Assembly (NCBI GenBank): GCA_002914845.1
Contig: JXTC01000116.1
Location: 77,470 to 141,469 of the forward strand
Direction: 5' to 3'
DNA: 64,000 nucleotides
Origin: Trema orientale
Taxonomy: Eukaryota; Streptophyta; Magnoliopsida; Rosales; Cannabaceae
The notes below the pieces were generated by a model. The model was not told the DNA's origin. It saw only the letters and a program-made list of their open reading frames with translations, and did no database searches. A program made the position numbers and the translations under genes. Shown here in pieces: positions 50,401 through 59,959 of this stretch; position 1 is the stretch's first letter, and each line of letters starts with the position of its first letter.

Positions 50401-53400
50401 GGATGAATTGTCAGAAGATCTTTTTTTAATTAAAAGACCTTTTTAATGAAGCATGGACCCACTAACTTTTTCAGGAAAATCTTCTTGAGCTTTTACTTCA
50501 GGAAGTAAAAGCTATCCCAAACGGGCCCATAATCATGTGCATAATGTTTCTAGGAGAATAACAAAAGCGATGTTAATGGAGATCAAAGACAAATTACACC
50601 AGTACAACACATTATCTACCTCAATATCACCAAAAGCTGATTGCAACACCGTACAATACTGAAACAATAGCGCCATTTAAGCCAATCATGAATTTACAAC
50701 ATCAAATGGAGAAACATCTTTCATACCGGATGCATAGTATCATAATCCCCACCCCTTATTATACAAATAGCAATATATTTGCACTTTTTACCGCTCCAAA
50801 CAAGATAATATATTGTTTAGAACCGGTAGCAGATTTTTAGCTTTTATAGATATTTCTTCTCTTTTCTTTTATATTATTTCAGAAGACATTTCGTCTTTAA
50901 TTCTGCAGTTATTTAGGCTGCTTCTTGTAAATGTTCTTTTTGTACCTTTGACAGAATAATCTACTCAATTCATTAAAAATATATCTCTATTCAGGTACTC
51001 TATGCAGGGGGGGAGAAGGACTGGTATTAGAGAAAGTGTGGGTTGTTATTAGCAAAAATATACATCTATAACAGATGAAAGCAAAGAACCATGATAAAGA
51101 TTCAACAAACATATAACTAAAATGAAACCAGAGAGACTAACATGCGATTGCGAAAACGACAATAAGTAGCCAGCACAGGCATTAAGAAGTGGACGGTATA
51201 AAGATGATGATGAAGTTACTACAATCTGCAATTGTAACCAGCATGGTCAGTAAGCTATTATCTATATTATGGCTTACATCAAAATTACCAAGCCAAAAGT
51301 TACAATAAGAAAAGAAAGAAATGAATACACTTTGACAGTAACCCTAACCTGAGATAGGGCTTGTTGTACAATGGGTTGTCTCCACTGAGAAAAATTATCA
51401 TCAACAATGTCAGATGGACTGCTCACTAAAGGACGAAGAGCTACAAAACCGCCAAGAACAAAAAACATGAAAAATAGAACTACCAAAGTCAGTTAACAAA
51501 CTAACAATCAGGCCAACAGTCAAGTGACTCAAGTTTGAAAGTATTTTAATATGAGTAATCTAAAAACTTTTGTGCCGCCCTCCAAATCTTCTTGCTATGC
51601 TCAGGTGCTCACAGATAGATCATCTCTAAATGCATTGTCTTAAAATGCATTTTCTTACAACAATTTGACACAATTAATTCCTGTGGCCATACAGTTAAGT
51701 GCTTCGGAAATTGATACTCACCTGGCAGCAATGCTTGTATCAATGGTAATGCAGACCAGAAGTCAGAACTGCTCCCTGCCAATTTACTGCAGAGAATAGG
51801 CTGAGAAACATAAAGGTCAAATATAAATATGTAACTGAAGGATCAGATTGTGAAAACAATAGAAATCAGAAATCGTATATATTGAAAATAATGCTTTAGG
51901 ATTTCCATATCCTGTTCCTTTAATTAACCTGTGACGCACAAGCAAAAAGAACATGTAAAATCCCTTCTTCCACCGCCCCTAAATCCAAGATATTAATATA
52001 GCTGGAGTCCCACTGATTGTCGGGCAGCTGGAATTCTTCTCCAAATAAATTTGAGTAATCGAGTAAAAGAACAGGATTCAGTAAATTGGATTTAAATGAT
52101 TCTTCCCCAGATGTCAATTCATTAGGAGATGTTGATGCTTCTTGCACAGTAAGAGGTTCTAAAAGTTTCTGCAGAATTCTAGAAGCCTGAGACAAAGGGA
52201 TAGTTACATCCCGTTAAAAAGTAAAATAAAAGGCAGCAATCAGCCATCAATATTTGAAAAAATAGAGTATAATATAAAAAAGAAAAAGGAAAGGAAATGA
52301 AAGAAAGAAAAACTACCGTCCTGCAAACAATTCCCAGATCAGAATCTTTGTATGCCTTTCTCAACAGCATGAAAATAAGATCCGGGCGGAACACCATGGA
52401 ACTAGATGTGGATAAGAAAAAAGGCACTGTACTGCGTAGTCTCCGTGGCTACATGCAGATAAGAAGAAAGGTCATTGACCAGTAATCAAGATCATGGGGA
52501 AAGTTCAGAAAGATTGATGAATATACAATGCCTACAATCGTCATGGTAGATCAATAACCACAACTCTACTTATTTGTTATAAAGCAATTAAAACAAAAAG
52601 AAATAACAATTTACCATTACAGAAAACGTTAAGATTAAAATTTAATCCTACTCATGCAGATGGTGAACAATCAGATTACCAATATCAAATGAGAATGGGA
52701 AAATTTTACTGAAAGAAGCAGGTATAGTATTGGGGAATTTCCAACTGAGTACGCTCAGCAAGTAGAATAAAACAGATATGAGAAATAAAGATCAAACATT
52801 ACCTCAAAGTTAGATGAAACAGTTAAGGCTGATGACGGCTGACTATTCTTGGAAACTTCAGTGTCTGAAACACTGCCCACAGACTTTGTAGTTGCCCTAC
52901 AGTATCGATGGCTGTTAGAAGATTTGAGGAGAGGACCACCACAGCTTCAAACGAAAGGACTTAACCAAGATACAAATGATGACAAAGAAGAAAACAAATT
53001 GAGGAACATGTAATGATGGATTGAAATGAGGAAACCTGAAAGGATGGATCTTCCATCTAGATAGGCATGTAATGGGAAATGTTCAAAGAAACTTTGGGTT
53101 ATTTGTTAAGGATATCAGTCGCTCTCGTGGACACCAAGTATTTGTTATATCTCTTTTTTTCTTTTTCTTTTTTTTTTCTTTTTTTTTTTGGAAAAAGAAA
53201 AGGTTAGAAAAAGAATCAATCTGAGACTATTATGTAAGGTCATCCTTCCAGACCAATCAGTATAACTATAAGAAAGAGCCCTAATTTGATTGCTTGGTTT
53301 CTCATAAGCTCGATATCATGTCAGCTTCTATTTCATATCTCAGTAGTATAAGAACTGTAATGCAATGACAAAGTTGTTGAAGAAATAGATTCTGATGTTT

Positions 53401-54623
53401 TTAGCAGGGTGAGCAAAGCAATACATACCTTTCATTTACGACATAGAGAATCGGATAGAGTGGAGCAGCAAGCATAGCAAGAAAGCGTAAGTTAGGTTCA
53501 GCAGCATCTGAAAAGCTGTTAAGGTCTGGCTGTAGAGTGTAGAGAGTTTGAAAAAAGGTTATCACACAAAGATAGAAAGAGGAAACGTCTTGTTGAAGAA
53601 GAAGAAGAAGAAGTGAGATATCAAGAGAAGCATATGATGTAAATTGTAAATATTAATATTACCTCAAGCTGGGGAAGGAAGGCATGTAAGCGATTTGTCA
53701 AGTCTTTAAGCAACTACAATAGAATTAAGTTGATATGATATGATATGAGAATGAGGATGAGGATGAGTAAAGCATATGAGAGAAATAAAAGAATAATGGT
53801 ATTTTTGGTATCAATGGAGCAGCAAGTACCAACCTGAAGATGCAGATCATGGGCATCTTGCTTGTGAGATATGATTTGAGGCAACAAGTGATTAACAAGA
53901 GGCTGAAACTCGGGCTCAAGACCAATGACTGGAACCCCAATCAGCTGAATGAAAAAAATAGCAATTGGGTTTCCACGCAGACAAGAAATTCGGACATAAC
54001 GACAGGGAGTGTAGTTGATGGGGTACATAATGTCTCGGCGAGGAGCTTCACAACGGGGACGTACTTTGACAAAAGTCTCAGGCTGTTTGTTTGTTTTTTG
54101 TTTTATTTATTTGTTTAGATTTAGAACAAAGAATTAGAATTAGAATTAGAATCAGAATCAGAAGATGGTATAGTCGTAAATCAGAAAACAAAACACACAT
54201 AAAATAGATGGATCGAATTCACCTTGTAGCGTAAACCAAGAGAAATTTCCCATTCGAGAACGGACTTGTTGTGAATCCGAATATGGGAAAGCAAGCAAGG
54301 TTCCTGCAAAACCAAAACCAAAACCCAAACCAAAATTGTTGTGCAATTGTGTAATTGGATTAGGATTAGGAAGAAATTTGAAATTGGGAAAAATTGAATT
54401 AATTAATATGAGTAGAACAGAAGAGAATAGAAGAAGAAGAAGGTACGTTGAGCTCGAGAAGAATCCACTCCTTGGTATTGGTAGCGGTGGACCAGTGAGT
54501 GCGGAGGTCGGAGTCGAGGACATGGGTGGCCTTCTGCGACGCTGACTCTCGAGACATGGCCTTCACTTTGTACGCCAACGCCTTCACCCGCCCTTCCACC
54601 ACCTCCATCTCCATCGTGTTCAT
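34276..54623 (-). CDS. Conserved plant protein of about 2,168 aa, galactose-binding-like N-terminus and coiled-coil C-terminus, function unknown
   Basis: 26 exons, all GT-AG and frame-checked: 54447-54623, 54223-54303, 53834-54082, 53663-53713, 53429-53529, 52803-52896, 52317-52448, 51929-52186, 51722-51800, 51349-51440, 51142-51225, 50620-50658, 50022-50096, 49463-49510, 48963-49058, 48436-48665, 38454-41929, 38253-38332, 38012-38092, 37554-37625, 37372-37477, 37215-37269, 36272-36400, 36050-36167, 35056-35138, 34276-34696. Residues 1-170 look like an F5/8C or XRCC1-N type beta-sandwich (HVLDSDLRTHWSTATNTKEW, CRYVRISCLRGNPIAIFFIQ). A long helical, armadillo-like body follows, including one 3.5-kb exon. 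Exons 18-25 encode a charged coiled coil (KLLMRHNRQKYLEEAAVREA). The tail is Ser/Arg-rich, ending RREGKWERKH. The start is the ATG at 54623. I do not recognise a named family. Intron 16 carries a whole copia element. Scaffold or RNA/ubiquitin roles would be guesses. Confidence 0.88.
35437..35469. repeat. (TA)n microsatellite, intron 24 of the giant gene
   Basis: About 15 TA units at the edge of the candidate solo LTR. Confidence 0.85.
35475..35885. mobile_element. Candidate solo LTR in intron 24 of the giant gene
   Basis: The block has LTR-like composition. Repeated TTTCCTATT words (GTTTCCTATTCATGTTTAGTTTCC), a TATACA-type signal, and a pyrimidine-rich CTCTCTCT tail resemble copia LTRs and the LTRs at 18.5 and 20.2 kb. 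No internal element sequence flanks it. Ends and target duplication are not certain. Confidence 0.4.
42830..43044 (+). repeat. 5' LTR of the intronic copia element
   Basis: 215 bases, TGTTGATT...GCTACA, with one N at 42949. Compared with the 3' LTR it lacks about 30 bases exactly at the N, so part is probably missing from the assembly. Confidence 0.93.
43045..43056 (+). other. Primer-binding site
   Basis: TGGTATCAGAGC, complementary to the 3' end of plant initiator tRNA-Met, directly next to the 5' LTR. Confidence 0.93.
43071..47348 (+). CDS. Ty1/copia gag-pol polyprotein
   Basis: One frame of 1,425 codons, of which about 97 are N. Order as in Pseudoviridae/copia: gag (UBN2-type, about 45-260, with NGKNYLEWSQSVRLVIDGKG); zinc knuckle CDYCRKAWHTRETC (about 280); aspartic protease WILDSGATDHMT (about 380); GAG-pre-integrase (LWHYRLGHANFQYLKYL, CEFCELAKHRRAMF); integrase with HSDVWGPSRV, FIDDHTRITWVF, RSDNGKEYF and [18 protein letters not shown], carrying the D,D,E residues; reverse transcriptase (CKWVFTIKYNSDGSLERYKA, LKQLDVKNAFLNGDLEEEVY, VYVDDIILTG); RNase H (VYTDADWVGS, SAEAEYRSM, YCDNKAAISIA). 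No stops or frameshifts seen outside the gap, so it may encode a full protein. The gap falls between integrase and reverse transcriptase. Confidence 0.93.
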   Translation: MNFKTALVGETIAPTEATSGVTASKGTAQPVPAVSPSDNSLQITIPKLNGKNYLEWSQSVRLVIDGKGKLGYLNGEVKPLETNDPKYKQWRSENSMVTAWLINSVEPPLGKPFMFLPTARDVWEAIRQTYSDLENHSQLYELNIQMWQIQQGDRDLTSYYNEMMMLWQELDMFEEEEWESVNDSIRYKKKVERSRVFVFLAGLNKDLDEVRGRILGRKPLPSSREAFSEVRREEARRQVMLKKSEEPKADMDGSALVARGFDQEGDRRGGKQKPWCDYCRKAWHTRETCWKLHGKPTNWKKKSGSDTQPGGGPRAFQVSNTSSGQQSSSDQLPFTKEQIEHLYKMLQSQTIENNNPSCAIAQSGNSFIAAIAHTSYNSSWILDSGATDHMTGFSQFFSSYVPCAGNKKVKIADGSFATVAGKGTIPISSFLILKDVLHVPHLSYNLLSVSKLIQDHNCRVNFLPSVCEIQDLTLGKMIGSARQDGGLYLLNNGSTFGRQDWKTCFNFISVSSDNEIMLWHYRLGHANFQYLKYLLPKLFLNKNPSSFRCEFCELAKHRRAMFPSQPYKKSEPFTMIHSDVWGPSRVATLSGKRWFITFIDDHTRITWVFLLKDKSDAETVFKNFYKMIQTQFQTQIRIFRSDNGKEYFNTILGNFFADKGIVHQSSCNNTPQQNGIAERKNRHLLEVARALSFTTKVPKYLWGEAVLTATYLINRMPTRVLNFKTPMKTFNECFPSSXXXXXXXXXXXXXXXXXXXXXXXXXXXXXXXXXXXXXXXXXXXXXXXXXXXXXXXXXXXXXXXXXXXXXXXXXXXXXXXXXXXXXXXXXXXXXXXXXTVLKHSQESNPRIDHDDLSKVPNDNPSGNSESNSLNQLDLPIALRKGLRACTKYPLSNFVSYKNMSPSYCSFISQVSIVIPNNVQEALKVPEWKEAISEEMRALEKNATWEKAELPNGKTAVGCKWVFTIKYNSDGSLERYKARLVAKGFTQTYGVDYSETFSPVAKLNTIRVILSVAVNLDWPLKQLDVKNAFLNGDLEEEVYMDPPPGFTEKFGSKVCKLKKSLYGLKQSPRAWFERFTKFVKSQGYNQGQSDHTLFTKYSTKGKISVLIVYVDDIILTGDDIEEMSRLKNGLAKEFEIKDLGQLRYFLGMEVARSKKGIVVSQRKYILDLLKETGMSGCKPSNTPIEVNTKLGEVKDGVPVDTGRYQRLVGRLIYLSHTRPDIAFAVSMVSQFMHSPYEKHLEAVYRILRYLKGTPGKGLLFKKNEKRGIEVYTDADWVGSITDRRSTSGYCTFLWGNLVTWRSKKQNVVARSSAEAEYRSMAQGVCEILWLKRVLEELKKQVILPMKLYCDNKAAISIAYNPVLHDRTKHVEIDRHFIKEKLEEGVICTPFVPTTQQVADILTKSLLRQPFEFQVSKLGMFDIFAPT
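45284..45572. other. Assembly gap of 289 N
   Basis: Run of N inside gag-pol, between the integrase C-terminus and reverse transcriptase. The frame is the same on both sides for the stated gap length. The true content is unknown. Confidence 0.99.
47347..47355 (+). other. Polypurine tract
   Basis: GAGGGGGAG directly before the 3' LTR; it primes plus-strand synthesis in this family. Confidence 0.9.
47356..47600 (+). repeat. 3' LTR of the intronic copia element
   Basis: 245 bases, TGTTGATT...GCTACA. Differs from the 5' LTR by three substitutions, a 1-base indel and an extra segment (CTGATTTAGCTGCTGATTTC...) where the 5' copy has the N. Confidence 0.93.
48303..48376. repeat. 37-bp tandem duplication in intron 16
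   Basis: Two identical adjacent copies begin AGAGGAAAAGTATGCTTATC, about 60 bases from the exon 16 donor. Confidence 0.95.
49523..49908. mobile_element. TIR element (about 386 bp) next to the exon 14 acceptor
   Basis: Left end AGCTGATAAGACCCAAT and right end ATTGGGTCTTATCATCAGCT are inverted repeats, with a further TAAG/CTTA match outside. The interior is moderately GC-rich, unlike the surrounding intron. The left end lies about 10 bases upstream of the AG acceptor of exon 14 (exon begins at 49510). Alternatively it is a solo LTR: TGATGATAAG to ATATATCA also has TG...CA ends. Confidence 0.55.
50338..50528. mobile_element. MITE with GGGCCTGTTTGG termini in intron 12
   Basis: 191 bases, ends GGGCCTGTTTGGCATGAC and CCCAAACGGGCCC, with internal inverted similarity (AAGTTACTTTTG, AAAAGCT, CTTCTTGAGCTTTTACTT). 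Flanks read TTATA on the left and ATAAT on the right, giving a possible ATA duplication. Tourist-like or hAT-like. Confidence 0.65.
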
Positions 54624-56090
54624 ATTAACAAATAACAACACAACACTCCTCTACTCTACTACTACTAGTACTCACTCTAGTCTCTTTCCACTTCTCTTTT
54701 CTTTCTGTCCACTCTTTTCTTTACTCCATTAACGCACACACACATAACATAGGAGAATTCTATTGTAGGAGGGAGTAAGAGCACTTTTTAAGCCGTACAA
54801 TAAAAATGAGTGGTGATCAGTAAATTGAGTGCATAATACATTTTATACACTACGATGTATAGAAGTAAAACTCGAATAAAAAGGAAAAAAAAAAAAAATT
54901 ATTCTCTGTTCTCCTCTTTCCCTATCTTCCCTAAGCATACTCCTGTTACTCTTTCTCGTAGCCCATCTGTTCTTTGCTAACTCCAAATCAAAAATGACAT
55001 TCAACGTAGTTGATCTATGGAAACTTTAGCATCTCTAAATCCCAAAAACTAAAACTGAGCCGTATATTTATATCAGTTCTACCATATTGATAAAACTTAG
55101 AAATACGTATTTTCTTAATCCAAATTCACACCATAGGTTCTAATCAATAGCAAAACGAAGCCAATATCTTATATTATGGATTATTACGACATTCAAGTGA
55201 AATCTAATTTTTCAATTCTAATTCCTTAACTCAAATCCACACCACTGATTTTACTCGGAGGACATAAATTTGAACCAAATATCATTAGAAAAACCTAGAA
55301 AAATCAGCTCAGTTTGCAGAAAAAAATTTGACCCAAACTCACAAAAATATGAAGTAGAAATTTTCTGTCAACAAATTCATTGGAGTTGTTATCATATAAT
55401 GAAATTCTTCTTTGGTCTCATATAATCCCCAACTAAAATTATATTTGTTTTCCTCTTTCTTTGATGAAAATTTTCATCAAAAATCATATTTGGTCCCAAA
55501 AACACTTTCTTCCAATTTATCGACCCAGACGGCGAGCATGACGTCATTTCTCGGCGAGCTCTCAGACTCGAGAGTGTACCACTATGGGGCCAAAGGTCTC
55601 TTCCTTGATCTCAACCTCTACCCAGATAGAGAATTCGAGGGAAGTGGAGTTGAGCCCATCTTTGTTGAAAGCGAACACCTGGTCCTACTCTTTGTCTGTA
55701 CTCTGAGTCTTGGTCTTGATGGAGTGAGTTCTGACGATAAGTTTCGCATAAACATTTGATACAAATAGCGTAGATGGTATTGATTTAATTTACTTTCATA
55801 TTCAAATCATTTCTTTTTTCCTGCAACAATGGTGTTGCTCCTCCTAAAAAGTTATACAGGAGTTTCTAAGAGAAAATAAGGAAAAAAAAATGGTTTAACG
55901 ATGGAGGAGTCATTTCATCTCTTGAGAATAATATCAAGTGTGGTAAAGTCTAAAATAAATATTGTAGTTTTTATTTTTTGACCAATAAAATTAATTATAA
56001 TATGCTTATACGAGTAGGAGGGATATTGCCCTACCTACACTAGAACTCCCCATATATATATATATATACTTTTCTCTCTCTCTCTCTCAG
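54624..56090. other. Upstream flank of the giant gene
   Basis: Presumed promoter, with a TA/CT microsatellite near 56052-56088. A 115-codon open frame at 55412-55759 has no recognisable domain or clear splice partner and I do not call it a gene. Confidence 0.5.
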
Positions 56091-56099
56091 ATACTCAAA

Positions 56100-57335
56100 A
56101 TTATGATCGATAATTCATAACATAACACAACAACACGATTTAAAACCCGTACGAAATTAACGGATTTGAATTTAAAACCTGCACGAAATTAATGGATTTG
56201 AATTTAAATCCCGCACAAAATTAACGGATTTGAATTTAGCTTAATCACATTCATATCGTGTTTGGATTGGAGATATTGACCCGTTTAATTAGCGGGTTGT
56301 ATTTGGGTTGAACCCGCTAACACGAAAATTAATAAATAAATAAGGGATAACTGCAAAAATATACCCTCATATTTGGATGTTATGCAATTTAAACCCTGAA
56401 GTTTGGATTCTGCAAAATAATACCATGAGATTACGAATTTCTGAAAATTTGATTTTTAACTGATAAAATGCAATAATATCCTCAAAAATAAGATTTTTAT
56501 ATGAATTAATCTAATTTTAATAGAGGATATTATTATTTTTTTGTTCTTAAAATTGGTTAAAAATTCTGTCCAGGGTATTAATTTTCAAAAATTCTTATTC
56601 TCATAGTATTATTTTGCAGAGTCCAAACTTCAGAATTTAATTTGCAGAACACCCATATTTCAAGATATTTTTTTGCAATTATCCCAATAAATAAATAAAA
56701 TAACATATTTAGTAAACAGATCGTGTTGTGTCAACCCATTTATAAATGGGTCGTGTTCATGTCGTAATCTATGACCCATTTAAATTAATTAAAGAGAAAT
56801 TTAGGTGGATGATTAATATTTTAAATTTGATTAAGTAGATGTCCAATTTTTAAATTTTATAGCTAAATATCTAGGTATATGTATTTTTACACTTAGTAGA
56901 TATGTTTATCTACTAATTTCAGTTATTGTACTAAAATGTATTGGGTATATAATTTTTAATACTTAGTATATAAAATTTTATACTTGGTATATAAATATAT
57001 ATACCAGATATTTTGCTATCACATTTGATAAAATGACATTTACTTAAATTGGGCCCAAAATTTGTTCATATTTCTATAAGACCCTTTATTAAACGGGTCG
57101 TATTCCGGTCACAGGTTGCAGGTCACGTGTCACGGGTCAATATGACCTATTTAGTAAACAGGTTACACGGGTCGTGTCGTGTCAACTCATTTATAAACGG
57201 GTCGTATTTAAGTCATAATTTCTGACCTGTTTATTAAACGGGTCATGTTCGGATTGAGCATTTACCTGTTATACATGTACATCGACACGACACGAACACG
57301 ACTCATGGACACGAATTACCAGCCCTACTCAAAAC
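56100..57335. mobile_element. Degenerate repeat rich in ACACGAC / ACGGGTCGT words
   Basis: Recurrent words (AAATTAACGGATTTGAATTT three times at 56150-56240; AACGGGTCGT and GTGTCGTGTCAA at 56710-57250) end in GACACGACACGAACACGACT...ACCAGCCCTAC. This matches a dispersed non-coding repeat style common in plant genomes. Superfamily not determined. Confidence 0.5.
56344..56685. mobile_element. Foldback MITE, copy 2, nested
   Basis: Relative of 14331-14631. GGGATAACTGCAAAAATATACC on the left and ...TTTTTTGCAATTATCCC on the right form long inverted arms. It sits between AATAAATAAATA-type flanks inside the GACACG-rich repeat, so it inserted after that repeat. Confidence 0.75.
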
Positions 57336-57378
57336 TCACTCACTACCAACAACCAATTATTTTCACTTACTTTCAGGG

Positions 57379-58336
57379 TAGAGATGTCAATTTGGGCTCG
57401 TCCAGCCCATCCTAATGTTAAATCATGTAGGCCGCTCACTGCATGTACCTACAAACAATCACTTACTTTCAGGAAAAGGACATGGGTAAGACTAACTTGG
57501 GCTAAGATGACTTTTTTGTGCATTTTTTTAAAAATGACATTTTTAGAATTATCAAAAACTTCTTGACATATGGTCAAGATGCTCTTGACCATAAAAAAGT
57601 CCTAAATAATTGTCTTTTATGGTCAAAAAGTTCTTGACCATAAGTCAGGACATACTTGATACTCCTAAAAATGTCATTTTTAAAAAAATTCATAAAAAAA
57701 TCATTTTAGTCCGAATTAGTCCTATCCATGTCATTTTTTCCTTACTTTCAGAGTAAATGTGTCAATTTGGGCCCAATCCAACCTATCCTGATGCTAAATC
57801 AGGTCGCTCACTATCTACATCTACGAACAACCACTTACTTTCAGGATAAATGTGTCAATTTGGGCCTGGACCAGCCCAACATGATGTTAAATCAGGCTCT
57901 TAGGCCTGTCCTGTCCTAGCTAGAGATAGTTAGGTTTGCGGGTCGGCCCGTCTTGACCCTCCATGACTAGGACAGGCCTGCGGCCTATAGTGAGCCTAGT
58001 TAGGCCCAAAAAATATATCACATATATATTATGTATTTATTAAAAATAGTGATATATTTTAATTAAAAAATGATAAAAATAGCAATACATATATAATTTA
58101 ATGATATTTTCTATTAATAATCATTTTTAGTTTTAAATCTTGTTAAAGTTAAGCTAAAAAAATAAGTAAACTTAATTATATATTGGTTCATCATAGGTCA
58201 TAATGGGTCAACCCGCAGTAGGCCCGACCTGGCCTGAATTTAGGCAGGCACATAGTTTTTGCGGCCCGACTCATCCTAGCACGCGAATTCTGTGAGCTAG
58301 ATCGAGCCAAGCCGACCTAGTCTATTTAACATCTCT
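57379..58336. mobile_element. hAT-like non-autonomous element with internal repeats
   Basis: Left end AGAGATGTCAATTTGGGC and right end ...TATTTAACATCTCT are similar inverted termini. Subterminal word CTTACTTTCAG + GATAAATGTGTCAATTTGGG occurs three times (about 57365, 57745, 57835). An inverted repeat (57505-57715) holds TTCTTGACCATA / TATGGTCAAGA words. GGCCCG-rich tracts lie near the right end. Confidence 0.55.
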
Positions 58337-58570
58337 TCTTTCAGGCTTTTAGCTCTCTTTGGTCTCACAGCCAAGTAAAGAGTCACTTCTATCTTTTCTT
58401 TTATTAAAATGAAGTGTGAAGAAAAAAGATTTTTTTTGCCCGCGTAGGTCCGCAATCAAATAAGTCGGGCCGGGCCGACTTAGCCTATTTAACACCTCTA
58501 TTTTCACGCTTCTAGCTCTCTTTGGTCTCACAGTGGAGTCGAGTCGAGTAGACTAAAGAGTCACTTTTCT
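58318..58570. repeat. Local duplication of transposon end plus flank
   Basis: The stretch TATTTAACA(T/C)CTCT... followed by TTTAGCTCTCTTTGGTCTCA and AAGAGTCACTT occurs at about 58320-58395 and again at about 58487-58575. The transposon terminus and its flank were copied together. Confidence 0.7.
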
Positions 58571-58849
58571 CTTTTCTTTTATAGTGGGCTTTTCTATACT
58601 GATGGGCCTAATCAACTCAAATGACTCATATATACGGGCCTCATCTTTACCCCACTTCATACACACCAACCCAGTGCTAACAAAAAAAAAAGGCTTTTTT
58701 TCTTCACACTTCATTTTAATAAAATATCCCCCCCCTTTTTTTGGTAATGTACCTCACCTGCAATCTCTTTAATATAGTTTTACTCTAATGGAAAGGTGAT
58801 TTTGTTTTTGCGAATATTATTCTAGCCTTATGAACTTATTGTTCGGATC

Positions 58850-59020
58850 ATGTACACATTATTCCATATTGTATTATATTGGATTGCATTGTATTGTCTT
58901 ATTCTATTACACTAATATATTTGTCATTGTTCTTTACTGTATTGTATTGTAATATATTGTATTGGGTTGCATTGTATCATCTTATTCTATTAAACTACTA
59001 TATTTGTTTTTGCAATGTGT
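58850..59020. repeat. TATTG-rich degenerate satellite
   Basis: Repeated TTGTATTG / TTGCATTGTAT words with an internal near-duplicate (TGCATTGTATTGTCTTATTC / TGCATTGTATCATCTTATTC). Confidence 0.7.
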
Positions 59021-59154
59021 TAAGAGTGTTATATTAAAAGTTAATTTTTGACAAATACTACTTTTATTTTTTTTAAAATTTACCACTTTTAAAAGTTATA
59101 TTTTTTAAATACCAGTTTTTATAATTTATTTTCGAAAAATACCACTTTTGATAG

Positions 59155-59295
59155 AGATAAAGTGATATGAGAGAATAAGTTAGGACTCACACACCCCTAA
59201 GTCTTGGACTAATTAAGCAAAAATAGATCTACAAGGATTTGAACCAAGACAAAACAACCTTAACGCCAAGCCAATTGGGCTTTGTGTCAGCAGTT
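59155..59295 (-). mobile_element. Possible tRNA-derived SINE head
   Basis: On the minus strand TGGCTTGGCGTT resembles a pol III A box, and GGTTCAAATCC about 28 bases on matches a B box (GGTTCGANTCC). It is followed by TTGTAGATCTATTTTTGC. Spacing is shorter than in a tRNA gene and no cloverleaf forms, so a SINE or tRNA relic is the better reading. Confidence 0.4.
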
Positions 59296-59590
59296 ACATG
59301 TTTAGACATAAAGATAGACATTCAGTTTTCCCCAAATAACTCGTAAGGAGACCATCTTCAAATTGTTTATGTTCACGTAAATCTTACATTCTGGTGGCAT
59401 GACTAGTACGAGACAAAATAATGTTATTTGTAATTTGATTTTCAAATGCAAACTTATATTAAATACTGACGAAGGGTGGGTGAATTTGACAAGTATTGAA
59501 AATCTAAGAAAATACTTTATATAAGGTGCCCACACTCCTTTAGCAATCGAGAAGGCCAGGAGAAATGCCTAGATTCATATTTTTATGTCC

Positions 59591-59716
59591 AATTTCTATT
59601 AATCATTTTCTTTCGGTCTTACTATTTCAATGAAACTAAAATTTTTCGAAGGAAATTTCTATTAATCATTTTCTTTCGGTCTTACTATTTCAACGAAACT
59701 AAAATTTTTCGAAGGA
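59591..59716. repeat. 63-bp tandem duplication
   Basis: Copies at 59591-59653 and 59654-59716, each beginning AATTTCTATTAATCATTTTC, differ at very few sites. Confidence 0.95.
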
Positions 59717-59959
59717 GAACCTTAGATAGATGTCCATTTCTCTAATGTAGGATGGATTAGTAATTTTCTTACTATTATAAGTGTGTTTGGAGTCGGTTTA
59801 GTCACTTTGAAAGCTAAACCCATTAACCGAACCCAAATGAGTAAAACTCAATTTGATCGGTACGAAACTTTTGAAGAAAAATCTTACTATACCAAACTAA
59901 ATCACATTTATGCGGTTTAATTTAGTCAGTTTAGACTTATAAGAAAGATAATAGTCCCG

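Noticed and set aside
55412..55759. 115-codon open frame upstream of the giant gene
   Set aside because: No recognisable domain, no convincing splice partner, and it sits in presumed promoter DNA. Chance open frame is likelier.
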